Shown here one piece after another: positions 46,210-58,526 of a stretch of DNA of 64,000 nt; positions within the stretch are counted from its first letter, which is position 1; each line of letters begins with the position of its first letter. The stretch is taken from positions 198,584 through 262,583 of the forward strand of contig JAGFNQ010002606.1 in NCBI GenBank assembly GCA_024364735.1. The letters run 5' to 3'. The stretch comes from Boesenbergia rotunda. Taxonomy: Eukaryota > Streptophyta > Magnoliopsida > Zingiberales > Zingiberaceae. The notes beneath the pieces were generated by a model. That model saw only the letters and a list, made by a program, of their open reading frames with translations, did no database searches and was not told where the DNA came from. A program made the position numbers and the translations under genes.

Positions 46210-49200
46210 TCACTTGCCCGTGATAAATGGATGACTCAAAGCTTGAGATACTGTCATCCTCTTTTCAGGGTCCAATACAAATATTCGATCTAAAAGATCC
46301 TTAAAACTTGATAACAATTTGGGATCCTCGCCCGGAAAACTCGATATGAGGGCACCAATGTCCTTTGGCTTAATGTTGAACAGTAGTCTCTTAATAGGCT
46401 GTACACAAGAGAGAAAGCTGTTAAAAGTATGTCCAAAATCATTCTAGGAATATAAAAACAAGTGGTGTTAAAAAAAAAAGACAAATGAATAATAATACAA
46501 ACCTTCTTTGTAACTGGATCCTCCTCAGTGGCATGAAAATTCAAATCTTGATCAAAATGTTGATCTGTAAAGGCACCCTGCAGAAAATGAAATTTAAACA
46601 TAATCCAGAGGCACAAAAAGGTACTAGAGCAGAATGAGGAACTTTCCGCAAGATATGACACAATTGCAGAGTATAAAATTTCAATTCAATATCAGACATT
46701 TCAAAGACATAAATGTCTCCAGGAGAATAAATTCTCTGTTTGATTCTCACCTTGCGAAGCATCTTTTTGGGAAAAGGACCCTTTAACTCCATATGAAGTC
46801 GAAGCATGTCATTGTTGGATGGCCCAGGAAAGAGCACTTTTCCTGTGTAAAGTTCATAGAGACAACAGCCAACTGACCACATATCCATGGGATGGTCATA
46901 TGGCAATCCAAGAACTACAAAAGGGAATCTAATCAGTCTGCTAATACATAAATGATAACAAGATGATCTGAAAGACATGCACTGGTACAAAGAAAAAAAG
47001 GCTTACGAATACAAGAATTTGATGAACCAAAAAGGATAAACACAATATATACAGAATGAATGTGTGTGTAAGGAAAAGATTTACAGAAAAAAAATGATTT
47101 GAATCGACACTTACTTATTTCAGGTGCACGATAAAACCGGCTAACAAGATATGGGGTAATCTCATTCTTACCCGCAAACATGGCATTCCCAAAATCACAA
47201 AGCTTTAGAACATTTTTGGCCTCATTTACCTAAGTGTAGAACCAAAATTTAAACATAAGATTAGATATCAGCAAAATATGTCTCACATGTTCAAACTGAA
47301 TGAAATGGGAATAAAAAGTAATCAAGAATAGCTACCAGCATGTTATCTGGCTTAATATCACAATGTAGAACGCCACAATTTCTGAGGTGTTTCAGCGCAA
47401 TGAAAAGCTGCTTCGCGTATGCCCGCACAGCAGTAAGCTTGAGTCCAATGTTACGACCAAATTTCTTTAGAACCTCACGAAGGTTCATATGAAGAGATTC
47501 AAAAACTAAGCAAAGATGATTCCGATACTTGAAAGATGAGATAAACCTAACACAATGTCGCTTGTCCTCAGGATCAGCTCCCGCCAATTTCTTCAAAATG
47601 ACTAGTTCATCTTGACCAGCCTTGTACCTAGAGAAAATTTTAAATGACATATTAAATGAATGAAAATTATTTAAATAACTTAGGAAACACATTCTGCACT
47701 TAAATATAAAGGTTTTATTATTTTACATTGTTTCATTATTGCGTATTATTTTAATAGCTACTTCAGGATCACTCTTCCTAGCCTTGAGATCCTTTACGCG
47801 AACAACTGTGGAGAAAACACCCTTTCCATGAGCTGCTATAACTTCATAACGACCATCAAGCACTTCCCCAAACCTATAACCTGAAGAGGAAAACTAGCTT
47901 ATGAAAAGGCAAATTCTCAAGTTCAACAGAACAATTGAGAGGAAAATTGCTAGACCAAAATATGGATAAACTTACTATAATAACCCTCTGCATCATCCCA
48001 ATTGTCATAAAGACAACTTTGATCTATTTGCGGTGCTTCATCCTTGACCTACAGAGATAAGAAACACATACGAGTATAAGAAGATAAATTTAAATAGCAT
48101 TTGCTATCAACTCCACCAACCAATGTTGATCGCCTTGTAACCTACTCCAAATACAATGTTCACACAAACAAACTGAAAGCTTCATCTAAGAAAAAACAGT
48201 GGATCAATGAAAGTCAGGAGCATTTAAACATGGGTAGCATTTACAGATTATATAGCACATTAAGAAGATAAAAGATAAAATCCACAGCATGCAATTTTTT
48301 GAAGGATATAGCACAAGGATAACTTGGTATGCAAGCACTAAATCATGCCAATCTCAATCAGATATCTCTAGATAATAGACCACATTATTAAATAATACCT
48401 TGAGAAATAAAGTTTACACAAATAAATAATATATAGCATAGTCCTATAGTAACATACCCTTATTTAAGTATTAAACCGATGAGAAATTGGCCAGTGGGAT
48501 CATCTAAACCTAACATTTTAAAATTATGTTCCCTTGTTATGCATAGATAACAAGAATGCATTCACAACTCAAGAGTAATAGCTTTGATTCCTTAACGGTG
48601 TCACATGTAAGTTACCATCCGTTATTATCGATTCCAAATTTTTAATCCACGTTGCCTACTCTTTTATTTTTTGGAACAATATCACTCAGGCCTATTTTCA
48701 TCCTTCAATTATTTATGTACTATTCTCCCTTTCCCATAAACAAAAATAAGGGGGCCAGCCTAACTATTGACCCACCCCAATGACAATAGAAGAAAACAGG
48801 ATTTAGAAACCTTTATGTATAATTCTTCAAAACATATATGAAATTGTCCAAAAGATAAATTTTAATTCAGTTGGCCTCATTGAATATCAGATTATTAATA
48901 AATTAGTTTTCTTCACTACATTCATAATAATATATTTAATTCCTAACCTTCCCATAGATTGGTGACCACTAATCCAGGTTGCAAGAAACCATAAGCTTTT
49001 TTTGGATCCAGATAGCAAGAAACCATAGGCTTTTTTTTTGGATCGGGAGGAAGAACCAGAAAGGAAAGAGAAGTTCAAGATTTGCTATTGGGGAGAAATT
49101 ATATTGTTGAGGTGGACAAGGAAAAAAGGAAAAGATTTTATGCCTCTTCACATAAAGAGCCTCTAAATTCAGAAAATTATAGAGAGAAATAATAGTTTTG

Positions 49201-52200
49201 TTTTCCTTTATTTAGTTACAGAGCCTTCAATTTGCATAACTCATGGAGAAAGAATTAGTAGCTTTTGCTTCCCTTCATTTCCCATTCTAACTAGTATGCA
49301 AAATTCAGACGACAATGTTTCTGTTAGTTTCACTTGCTCTGTCCTTCCCCACACCATCCTTTTCCCATAACTTTCCTTGCTAATTAATAATTAATTTCCT
49401 AATAAGCCCAAACATTAGTGCTATGTTACTACGATAAAAGATACACGAAAGTGAAACTAGATAACAGTCATTGCCAATATAATATATTTTTATCTCGAAT
49501 ATTAAAAACTATTGGAATTTGTTCATGTAAATACCATAACATAATATTTGCTTGCAAAGTAGATGATCATCATCCACAAAATAACTAATCCACGTACCAC
49601 TCAACTTTTTCCGATTGCTAAAATATCCTGCAAAGTTTATATTACCGTGCATTGAACACTAAAGCCATGGAACCTAGAACCTTGATCCACATGAACAAGG
49701 GGAATCATCTCCAAGACAAATTAGTAACACCTATATCCTCTGTTCCTCTTAAGTCCATATTTACTACTTTGCTAAATGCAACTATCCATACAATAGATAG
49801 CTAGAAAACAACTAATGCAGCTGAATCAATCATCCAAAAGCAGCTACTGATTAAATCCTTCATTCCCTCTAAGTTAGTCTACATTTACTACTTTGCTAAA
49901 TTCACTATCCGAATAATGGTTAGCTTAGCTAGGAGAGAAAAAAAAACTAATGCAACCAAACAATCCAAAAATGGTGACCCTATAAAAATTACTATCACAT
50001 CAAAATCCAAAGTTGAAAAACTGCAAGGCGTATAGAAAAGATTTAATATGCAATGCCAAAGAGTTTACCATTTTGCAAACCCCAGCAGGTGATTCTCCAA
50101 ATATGTCATCACTAAACATGTCTGTAGATCTCTCACTCTAAATAGAACAAACAGATAAGAAACCAACTTTAATAATGAATTCATTCAGCAAGTAACCATG
50201 CTGAAACTAACCTTTGGTGTACCCTCCCCAAGTTCTCCAGCAGTGTTTGATGCTTTATCAACCAAATTTACAATTTGCACAGGTGACTTTTTCACAGTAA
50301 ATGATGTGTCAACATCAGATGCATCTCCAAAATCATTTGCACTTTCAAGCTCATGACCATTAGATTTATCCACAAGAACTGTAGCTTGTGGGCCTTGTTG
50401 CTTCTCCTCCAAAGTAGCTTTATCATTTGCTTCAAGTTAAAAAGATGAGGAATTATCCAAAGTAAAGTTACAGTGAGGAGAAATCAATACATGAAAGTAC
50501 ACACATAAATTAATCTTATTCAGATTATCAAGCAATATGGAAGTTGATGAGCAAAGAGTATTACCATTCACATTGCCATCAGATGAAGATTCAACCTGTT
50601 GTAGCTGACGTTGTCTGTATTTTTCCAATATAGCTTGCCTTCTCTTTCTGCTTTCTTCTTTAATCTTGTCAGCATCTTCCTCAGCCTGGTTGGCAAGTTG
50701 TTGTGTAATCCTTTCTTGGTAGTCATCTTCTTCTTCCTCCCTGATATATATACAATATGAGACACTAAAGGCAATAAGATTAAGTTAAAATGTGCAATCA
50801 ACCATGGATACCCTATATGAACCGTACCTAATAGACCTTTGCTTGTCTTCTTTGGGATGGTCAGTATGAAAACCTTCCTCCTTAGACCGTGATTTGTCCT
50901 TGTGATGCTGCGCTTCATCATGCCTTGAGTGTCTAGATTCCAGGTGTTTATCCCTGTTAGCGCCCCTATCTTTTTCTATCTGTCCATGATTTCTATCATT
51001 CTGCACATTAACTTCCCTGTCCCCAGCTCGATTCTTATCTCTATGATGGTCAACTATGTTTCTTTCCTGTCTACTATCCCGTCTCTCCTTCTTAAGGTCA
51101 CTATGGGAATATCTAACTCTTTCACTTTTACTACTGCTGTATCTTTCTCTATTCCTATCCTTGTCTCGGACGTCATGATTGTCCTCCCTTCTATCATATC
51201 TACTATAACTACTACTCTCTCTTTCTGAACGAACTTCTTTTTTGAACTCAACATTGTCTTTGTCTCTGGCGCTGCTTCTAGATCTTTCCCTTACATTATC
51301 TCTTGCACGACTTCCGTGCCGGTGCTCCCGATCATGTCTGTTATGACTGTCAATCCTCTCTCTTTCCCTATGAATCCTTTTATCTAAGTCCACATTATCA
51401 CTGTCTCTGGCACCTCTACTGTTTCTTTCCCTCTCCCTTTCTTTGTCCCAATTTCCATGCCTGTCATCTTGTATTCTACTGAAGCTATTCTCTCTTTCAT
51501 TCGGTAGTTCATTATTGTTTGCTTGATTAATAGCAATGTCATTATCCAACCTATTATATCTACCAGAATCATCCCTTGAACCTCCTGAATCAACCAGATC
51601 ATCACCATTGGCTGAGGGTCGTGAAACCTTCTCATAAGATAGCCTCTCTGTGTGATCACAGGACCTGGACCTATCTTGATGCCGTCGGTCATCATGAAAA
51701 CTTTCAGAAAATGGGGATCTTCCAATTTCACGGTGCTTGTCCCACAATCTTTTGGCAGAAATGCATCTGCTCTTATCAGATTGCCTTCCATTAACATCCC
51801 TTGAATCCACGTAATAATCACTTGAGTCAAGCATCCATGAGTCACTGTCAGAATTTCTTTTCTCAAGGTCATCCTCTTTTCCATGATTTATTAAATGAGA
51901 ATGTTCTCTAGAAACAGGAGATCTTGATCTTACATGAACTTTTGAGTCGTGTACATCATTCTCTGATGATTTTCGTTGCCTTTTTTTAGCATTTGTTTGA
52001 AATGCAATTTTTTTCTCGTCGTCACTAAAAGATACATTCTCAATTTTCAAGGCTAAAGTACCTTCATCTGACATAGCTCTCTCCAGATGATCTCTGTCAC
52101 TCCTGCTTGAAAAATCATTTCCATGAACTACCTGATTGTGATCAACTGCCTTCATATTTTGCGTGCATGAAGTATCTTTTGGCACATGCAAGATCTGCAA

Positions 52201-53067
52201 CCATAACAACATCGGTAAGTTCCTGTAGTACAACTAAAATTTGGTATCAAGAAAGTAAGAATCAATAAGAGTGGATAGTTTCTTTTACTTCACATGTAAG
52301 AAGTTCCATAGTACAACTAAAATTTCGTATCAAGAAAGGTAAGAATCAAAAAGAGTCGATAGTTTTTTACACTTCTAGTGGGAAAATAGGGTTTCTAATT
52401 TTGTCCCTACAGTATATACATCAATTTAGATGGAAGATATTCTAGAAAGATTAAGGATAGCAGATAAAAAATCTACATGCATTTCTATCAAGAAAGACAA
52501 TTAGATTCATTTTCCACATAACTTCATTGGACTAATACAATCCATATATAAAACTAGTATACTGAGATTCATTTTCGACTAGCTAAATCACTAACTTACT
52601 GACTGAAAAAGAAAAAACTGAGATTCTGATTTTGAAATAAAGACCCTCAAAAAGTATGGAAGAGGCGAAAATTCAACAAAACCGACCGGATTAGTGTCTT
52701 CATCAACACCGGCAGAGTTAATCTCGCCTGATTCAGCGTCAGAGCTCCCACCGAGCTTAAATCCATCGAACTTCCCGCCATTAACCTCGGGACAATCTTC
52801 GTCCTCCTCAAGAATCTCTCCTTCCTCTCGCTCATCGTCGACGGCCATCGGCTCTACAGATGAAACCGCCACCACCTGAGGAGCGGGTGAGCTATCCCGA
52901 GCATCTTCACCGCTACCGTGGTCCTGCCTGCTTCGGTGATGGTGTCGGCGGCGGTGATGATGGTGGTGGTGGTGGTGCTTCCGCCGCTTCGACGAGGCCT
53001 CAGCATCATGATCGTCCGAAGACCTTTGGTGCATCGAGGAGGGGGAAAGCGGCTCCCCGCCGGGCAT
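46210..53067 (-). CDS. PRP4K: PRP4 kinase (PRPF4B-like), spliceosome-associated CMGC kinase
   Basis: Twelve coding exons keep phase (53067-52687, 52194-50828, 50740-50565, 50429-50212, 50137-50069, 48048-47976, 47880-47727, 47627-47336, 47229-47115, 46914-46751, 46577-46503, 46398-46210), giving about 1090 residues. The N-terminal region has a His/Arg tract (KRRKHHHHHHHHRRRHHHRS), an acidic stretch and a long RS/RD/RE-rich domain (exon 2), as in splicing factors. The kinase domain starts at about 762. It shows glycine loop AAHGKGVFSTV, K805 (VAIKII), catalytic D903 (HCDIKPDN), D922 (CDFGNA), APE at 945-947, then DMWSVGCCLYELYTGKVLFPG and MELKGPFPKKMLRK, diagnostic of PRP4 kinases. The family phosphorylates PRP6/PRP31 during tri-snRNP activation in the nucleus. 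All catalytic residues are present. Start: ATG after the telo-box; an ATG at 53171 lies out of frame. Confidence 0.95.
48049..50068 (-). other. Intron 5 of PRP4K
   Basis: A 2.0 kb intron, AT-rich. It contains a 34-bp tandem duplication at 48981-49045. No gene was recognised. Confidence 0.75.
48981..49045. repeat. Tandem duplication, 34 bp unit, in PRP4K intron
   Basis: GCAAGAAACCATAAGC followed by a T-run and GGATCCAGATA is repeated at 49015 as GCAAGAAACCATAGGC, T-run, GGATCGGGA. Confidence 0.8.
52215..52375. repeat. Tandem duplication, about 80 bp unit, in PRP4K intron 1
   Basis: Both copies share GTACAACTAAAATTT, GGTATCAAGAAAG or CGTATCAAGAAAGG, TAAGAATCAA and AAGAGT(G/C)GATAGTTT. Copy 1 starts near 52215 and copy 2 near 52295. 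Confidence 0.8.
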
Positions 53068-53098
53068 GGCAACGATCTCGATTTCGGGAGGGATAGGG

Positions 53099-53107
53099 TT
53101 AGGGTTT
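53099..53107 (-). promoter_or_regulatory. Telo-box in the PRP4K leader
   Basis: AAACCCTAA on the minus strand, 32 bp before the start codon, followed by CCCTATCCC. Interstitial telomere motifs of this kind are frequent near starts of plant genes for translation and RNA processing. A TATAAAG lies upstream near 53180. Confidence 0.5.
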
Positions 53108-53280
53108 CGCAATGGCAATAGGAGACGAGAAGCGAATAATTGTGGGTACCGAAAAGATCAAACGAGTCCATCGTTTCTTTATATTGACTTTTTGCTTAAC
53201 GTAACGGGTCGGATAGAAAAACGTAAGCCGTTATAATGGCACTTATGTAATCGTTTTTCAATTATAACGTTAGGAAAAAA

Positions 53281-53530
53281 ATGATTAACGAGATTTTTTC
53301 AATCAATCTCGGGTGATAGATCCGGCCAACGAAAATTTCTCATAGCGTTAGAAGGCACAACGCATGGTGTAAGTTGAATATGGGATGATTTATTAGGTTT
53401 CATAGAAGTGTTTTTTTATTGGTGGTTGAGATAAATTAATAAGTGTGTGTGATATAGGGTTTAGAAGTCTAGGGTTCGTGTCCTATTTAAAAAAAATACT
53501 AACATAAAATGTATCGTTTTTAGAATTGTA
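53281..53530 (+). repeat. Unclassified interspersed repeat, copy C (worn)
   Basis: ATGATTAACGAGATTTTTTC, CTCGGGTGATAGATCCGGCC, AAATTTCTCATAGCG, GAAGTCTAGGGTTCGTGTCC and TATTTAAAAAAAATAC follow the same order as copy A at 26491. The section after TCTCATAGCG differs, so this copy is interrupted or rearranged. Confidence 0.55.
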
Positions 53531-53639
53531 TATATCTAAGTGACAATAATATATTTTCACTATATTATAATTTCAAGGATAAAGAATGTGGGGGTGAGAA
53601 AAAATATTAATTAATCAAGTTAAGTAATATCAAATATAA

Positions 53640-53905
53640 GATGACTGACCTGGTCATATGAAAATTTTTCATGAATTACTAGGGTAAATCAGGAAAGTAC
53701 ACATGAAAATTCATCCACTGACTATTAAGGAGAATTCTTTTTGATAATACGCGCCTTTATATATGTATATATATTTTTAGTTGATATAATATTCAACTTA
53801 CGCCGATTAATCTTAGAATGACATGTCCGGTCCCATAAAAGTTTCTCACTGACTACCGAAATAAATTGAGAAACACTCATAGCAAACAGTTCGTCAGTCA
53901 GTATT
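53640..53905 (+). repeat. Further worn pieces of the same interspersed repeat
   Basis: ACTAGGGTAAATCAGGAAAGTAC at about 53680 and CATGTCCGGTCCCATAAAAGTTTCTC at about 53823 echo the CTAGGGTAAATCGGGAAGT and GGCTCGGCCCCACAGAAATTTC blocks of copy A. The pieces suggest several insertions or tandem decay in this interval. Confidence 0.4.
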
Positions 53906-54620
53906 TTTAAGTCAATCAAAATTTATCCGTTAATTTATCAAAATTAATATTCGATTTTTAGATATCTAAGAAATAATCCGGTCACTATACTCCGGGGAGC
54001 CTAATTGGTTGGTAGTCTCGCCAATTGGTTGGATTTGCAATGACCTACTGAGCTTGAGAACAGTTGTATGTCCAGCCTCAATTGACGTAGCGTGTTTTCC
54101 CTGAAATTCACTGACTTATTCCAACAGTTATAAATTAGGACTCAGTTATAGCGTGTTTTTACTCCAATTCAATCCTATTCCCGTCGATCTTCATGATTTA
54201 GGAAAATTGAAAAGTTTTTGATAAAATCCGAACCATAGTGTATGTTGCATTTGTTATACACAAGATATACAAGATGTTTTAAGTGTTCAATCTTGAATGG
54301 TCCAACAAAACGAAAATGTCAGATATTGATAGGAAGCTGATTATGACACAGTCAATCCGTTTTAAGTAAATTTATATATTTCTTAAACTGCTCTATTCCA
54401 TTGTTTCCTTTTCTCTCCTCAATCTTGCAGTCTCTATTCCATAGAACCTGAGACGATAGACACAGTTTAATATAAAAAAAATTATCACTAAATAGAGAAG
54501 CATTCCAAAGTTATGCATCCGATTTCAAAGAAAAAGGTCATGATAAATAAGAAAACACTCACAATAATTTAAAAGCTCAATATCACATAATTACAAGTCT
54601 CATTTGAATTTTTTTTTATA
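53906..54620. other. AT-rich intergenic sequence, no recognised feature
   Basis: I see no gene or structured repeat here. Confidence 0.4.
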
Positions 54621-54624
54621 AAAT

Positions 54625-54960
54625 ATATAATAAGTTGGAAATCGAACTGGAAATGTTTGGGTGATAATTTGACACCCTTCCGTTACATCGTAGCTCCGGA
54701 GGCGCAATCCTTATCCATCTATTATAGCAAAAGGTTCTCCCGGGACTAATTGTCATCCTAGGCATTCGCAGTTCGATCGCTAGCCACGACGTCTTTTGCA
54801 TAAATTTTTCTTCCAAATGGGGCACGAACCCTAGGATACTAGACTTTAAACTGCTCGCCGTGTGTACTTCCCGATTTACCCTGGCGGTCGATGAGAAACT
54901 TTCGTAGGATCGAGCCGGTTACCCGAGGTTCGAGATTACCCAACCTCATTAATCATTTTT
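54625..54960 (-). repeat. Unclassified interspersed repeat, copy B (reverse orientation)
   Basis: The reverse complement contains ATTAATGAGGTTGGGTAATC, GGTAACCGGCTCGATCC, CCAGGGTAAATCGGGAAGTA, CCTAGGGTTCGTGCCCCATT and ACGTCGTGGCTAGCGATCGA in the same order as copy A. It extends further at its 3' end (GCGCCTCCGGAGCTACGATG). The word TATTATAGCAAAAGGT appears both inside it (about 54720) and just before the copia LTR (54964). Confidence 0.65.
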
Positions 54961-54983
54961 TTTATTATAGCAAAAGGTGATTA

Positions 54984-56915
54984 TGTTAGTGAGAGCCCTA
55001 GAGCCAATCATATGATGATTACTTTTTGGACTCATTGTATCATATTCTTGTATATATATTTCTTATATATAAAGACATTTCTTATGGTTATTGTACTTAT
55101 GTGTATTGGTGCCAAATAACTTAGTATAATAACGTCCTTGAGTAGAAGGTTCTTATATCTATATCAATCGATTAGTTGAATCGATAGTGAGATGATATAG
55201 AAAACACTACTCTTAATTATTCCTAGTCAAGTATTAACATTCAAGGACAATGTTAATGCATAGAGACTAGCATGTAGGTCAACATGATGACTTGATCTCA
55301 CAAGTCATGGATATGAGATATCAAGTTGACACATGGGTATACATTAGAGAATGTATACTGAATGACCCGCCATGAGAAAGTATCATGGATCGTTATATGA
55401 GTGTCATATACTTTCTCATGTGACTATTAATATGACTATTAGTCCTTAGACCTGAAGTCACCATAGTTCCCTACATAAGGAGTTATGTACTTTGGTTTCG
55501 TCAAACGTCACCCGTAACTGGGTGGACTATAAAGGCGATTACTGGGTATGTAACAAATTATGCGGAGGGATGTGAGTGATGTAGATGAGATCTATCCCTC
55601 CTATATGACGGGAGAGATATCATAGTCTTGATAGAGTGAGATCACTAAGTGCATGACCATGCCCAAATAAGGCAATATGAGATATTGAGCTTATTTGATT
55701 ATAGTGAGTCTACTTGGAGTTCAAGACACATAGATTGATTGGAGGATGACACGGTCTATGCTTCATAGAAGATCAATCTAGATATCGACGATAGAAGGAC
55801 ATTGTCACATATTATGAAAGTCATAATTAGTAGTCACATTGGTGATGTTGGATCTCAACATTCTCGTAACTTGGGTAGCAATGATGCGTTGCTAGATACC
55901 GCTCATTGCTTATGTTTCTAAGAGGTTAGAAGCATTACCAACGTTACAAGAACCTATAGGGTCACACGCAAAGAACAAATAGATGGAGAAATATGAAGTC
56001 AAGTTTGACTTGGCTAAATATGGAAAGTCCATAAAAGGCAAGTTTGACTTGACCCAAATCCAAATCAATTTGACTTGACTTGGTTCCACTTCAAGTTAGA
56101 CTTGACATAGGAGAAGAAATGGAGTCAAGTTTGACTTGACTAAATATGGAAAGTCCATAAAAGGCAAGTTTGACTTGACCCAAATCCAAATCAAGTTTGA
56201 CTTGACTTGGTTCCACTTCAAGTTAGACTTGACATGGGAGAAGAAATGGAGTCAAGTTTGACTTGACTAAATATGGAAAGTCCATAAAAGGCAAGTTTGA
56301 CTTGACCAAAAGGCCACCTCACCTTGACTTGACCAAGTGATGACTTGGCTTGGTATTTGACCAATGATGATGCTCCACATCATCTCCAAAGGTTGTAAAC
56401 CCCATTTGAATTTGAATTCAAATTGAAAGGGGTTATGGAAGGCCACTTAATGGCCATTATGGCCGGCCACTTAATGGCCATTAGCCGGCCACAAGGAAGA
56501 AAAAAAAGGACCAAGTGTTGGTTCCATTTTTCTCTAATTGTGTCTTCTCTTCTTCCTCCTCCAAGAGTTGGTGTTCTTCTTCCTCTTCTCCTCTTGGCCG
56601 AATCCTTGAAAGGTGCTAGCACACCTAAAGGGTTTCCTCCATCCACTTTGTTTGCGTGGATACTTCTAGAGGGACGACACTTGACGTCCTAGAGATCCGA
56701 CATCCAAAAAGGAGCGAGCGGGATTAAGCGGGGCACGCACCAAAGGTGAAATGTTTATCCCTCTTTAGATCTAGGAGTAGATCGAGATTTTGAGCATGAA
56801 ATAAATACGTGATTTCTCGTTCCAGAATTTTTCTTCGCACGAGATCCATGGCTTTTGGGTTCTCGGGGTTTCCGCGACGCGAAAAAGCGGTTTTCGCGGC
56901 CCGAAAAACCCAACA
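54984..56915 (+). repeat. 5' LTR of the copia element
   Basis: 1932 bp, starting TGTTAGTGAGAGCCC and ending ACCCAACA. Candidate TATA boxes are TTATATATAAAG near 55061 and CTATAAAGG near 55528. It includes a 126-127 bp tandem array (55997-56375) and a palindrome-rich block with GAATTTGAATTCAAATT and GGCCATTATGGCCGGCC (56404-56480). Confidence 0.95.
55997..56375 (+). repeat. LTR tandem array dense in W-box cores
   Basis: Units of 126-127 bp start with AGTCAAGTTTGACTTG at 55997, 56123 and 56250; the third is partial. By hand I count 20 TTGAC on the plus strand, 18 of them followed by C or T (W-box core TTGAC[C/T]), plus 3 in the opposite orientation. The same array is in the 3' LTR from 63087. 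WRKY transcription factors bind this core. Confidence 0.85.
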
Positions 56916-56916
56916 G

Positions 56917-56930
56917 TGGTATCAGAGCCA
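56917..56930 (+). other. Primer-binding site, complementary to initiator tRNA-Met
   Basis: TGGTATCAGAGCCA, one base after the LTR end. This is the standard copia primer site for the 3' end of tRNA-iMet. Confidence 0.95.
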
Positions 56931-58526
56931 CGTGCGAAGCACGTATTTTTTTTTATGGGATACAAAATTTAGAGTAGTTTATGATTCTGTAATATTTCTA
57001 ATTTTTAGGATTTTATGAGTATTTTTCTCGTAGAGGCGAAGCAACGAGTGCGAAGCACTTGTACACTTCGACCACCGAGAAAAACTTCTCCGAAACGGCA
57101 AGTTTCGCCCAAATAGATTTTGGGACAGCGGGTTAGGCACTGTTAGATCGCGATACGACACTCACGAAATTAATTTCGTGAGTAGAGGCGCCGCCCCTAA
57201 CCCCGCAAGGGGCCTTGTCACGTGATTGTGCCCGAAACCCGCTTAACGGGACCGCCATGGAGTTGTGACTCATAAAATTCGTAAAATACATTAAAAAATT
57301 AGATAAATTTCTGTAAAATACATAATTTTGAATTATGTACAGTAGTGTGATGGTCATGGCCCAAGACCCTATTTTAATTAGATTAAAATATGTGTGTAAT
57401 TCATATTACGGCCTGCGTGCCGTTATTTGTGTTGTGTGTGTTGTATTGTGATTGCGACCTGCGTGTCGGCCTTTTATTTATTATTTCTGTTAAAATTAGT
57501 TTAAGACTCGAATGTAACTCGAGTATAAATTTTGTAATGTACAAAATTGAAGATGAAGGAAATTCTGGAGAAGACGGACTCGTGGGAAGCAAGCCGACAA
57601 CACATGGGGTTCTGGAAGGAGGAGCTTGGAGAAGCTGCTGCCTAACCCTAGGTTGACCAAAGGATCTTCTCATTGGCTTGAGAAGATCTTAGTAGGGCCA
57701 TGACTAATCACACTTTAATTTTCTTGTATATTTTATTTTTCTTATATGTATGTGATGCATGTTAGTATAGAATAGAATATACATGAGTGTATGTGATGCA
57801 CATGTAATGTGGGAACCACATCTTGATGTGCACCTAATACACATTTAGGTTAAATTAGATTTAATAAATGCCTAAATACGATGCACATCATCGATTAGAT
57901 TAGATCTAAATCGAAATCAACTCGTATATGCCTAACAAGCCTTGATACCCATCACTACCACGATCACATGCGATTGTTGAATCTGCCAAAGCAGAGCAAT
58001 GCATTTAATCGTGGTGGGATGCGGAGGGACAACTTTGGTCCCGCCTATCACGCTTGGGTTAGATTGAGCTCAATTAGATTGAGTAACTAGTTAGCTCAAT
58101 TGGATCGAGCCTAACTATAGGCATACTCCAATAGTTGGAAAGGTAGGACAAGATCGCATTTATCAATAGTCTTGGGCGATTTAGCCAAAGCTAACTCAAG
58201 ATTATTCATAAATGTTAATTCTTGATCCTATAAACAAGAGTTGCATAGAGATGTAATTGGTAATTAGTACCTACCGATCATACTAAGTCTTGGGCGATTT
58301 AGCCAAAGCTAACTCAAGGCGTAGTATGATGTGGATCTTGACCTACGAGAATTATAGTTAGTTGGTGTGGATCTAGTAGTGTGGTTTTACCACATCTATG
58401 ACTCGATTCTACCAAAGCCCTATAATTCAGTGGGAGCATCATTTAATTAAAGGCCTAGTTAAATGATAAATAAAATATGATACAATGGTGGATATTTATT
58501 TTCTGCATTTTATGTTGTAGATTACC
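56931..58526 (+). other. Long untranslated leader of the copia element
   Basis: About 1.6 kb between the primer site and the gag ATG without a coding frame. A 33-bp segment beginning AGTCTTGGGCGATTTAGCC occurs identically at 58168-58200 and 58286-58318. Short inverted words (GTGCGAAGCAC) recur near the primer site (56931-57058) and may fold. Confidence 0.75.

Noticed and set aside
52854..53171. Upstream ATG frame (105 residues) overlapping PRP4K exon 1
   Set aside because: Out of frame with the conserved protein and likely upstream of the transcription start, since a TATAAAG sits only about 10 bp before it.
55997..56375. Tandem LTR units as a CRISPR-like array
   Set aside because: Units are contiguous 126-127 bp repeats inside a plant LTR, without distinct spacers; this is an ordinary tandem repeat.
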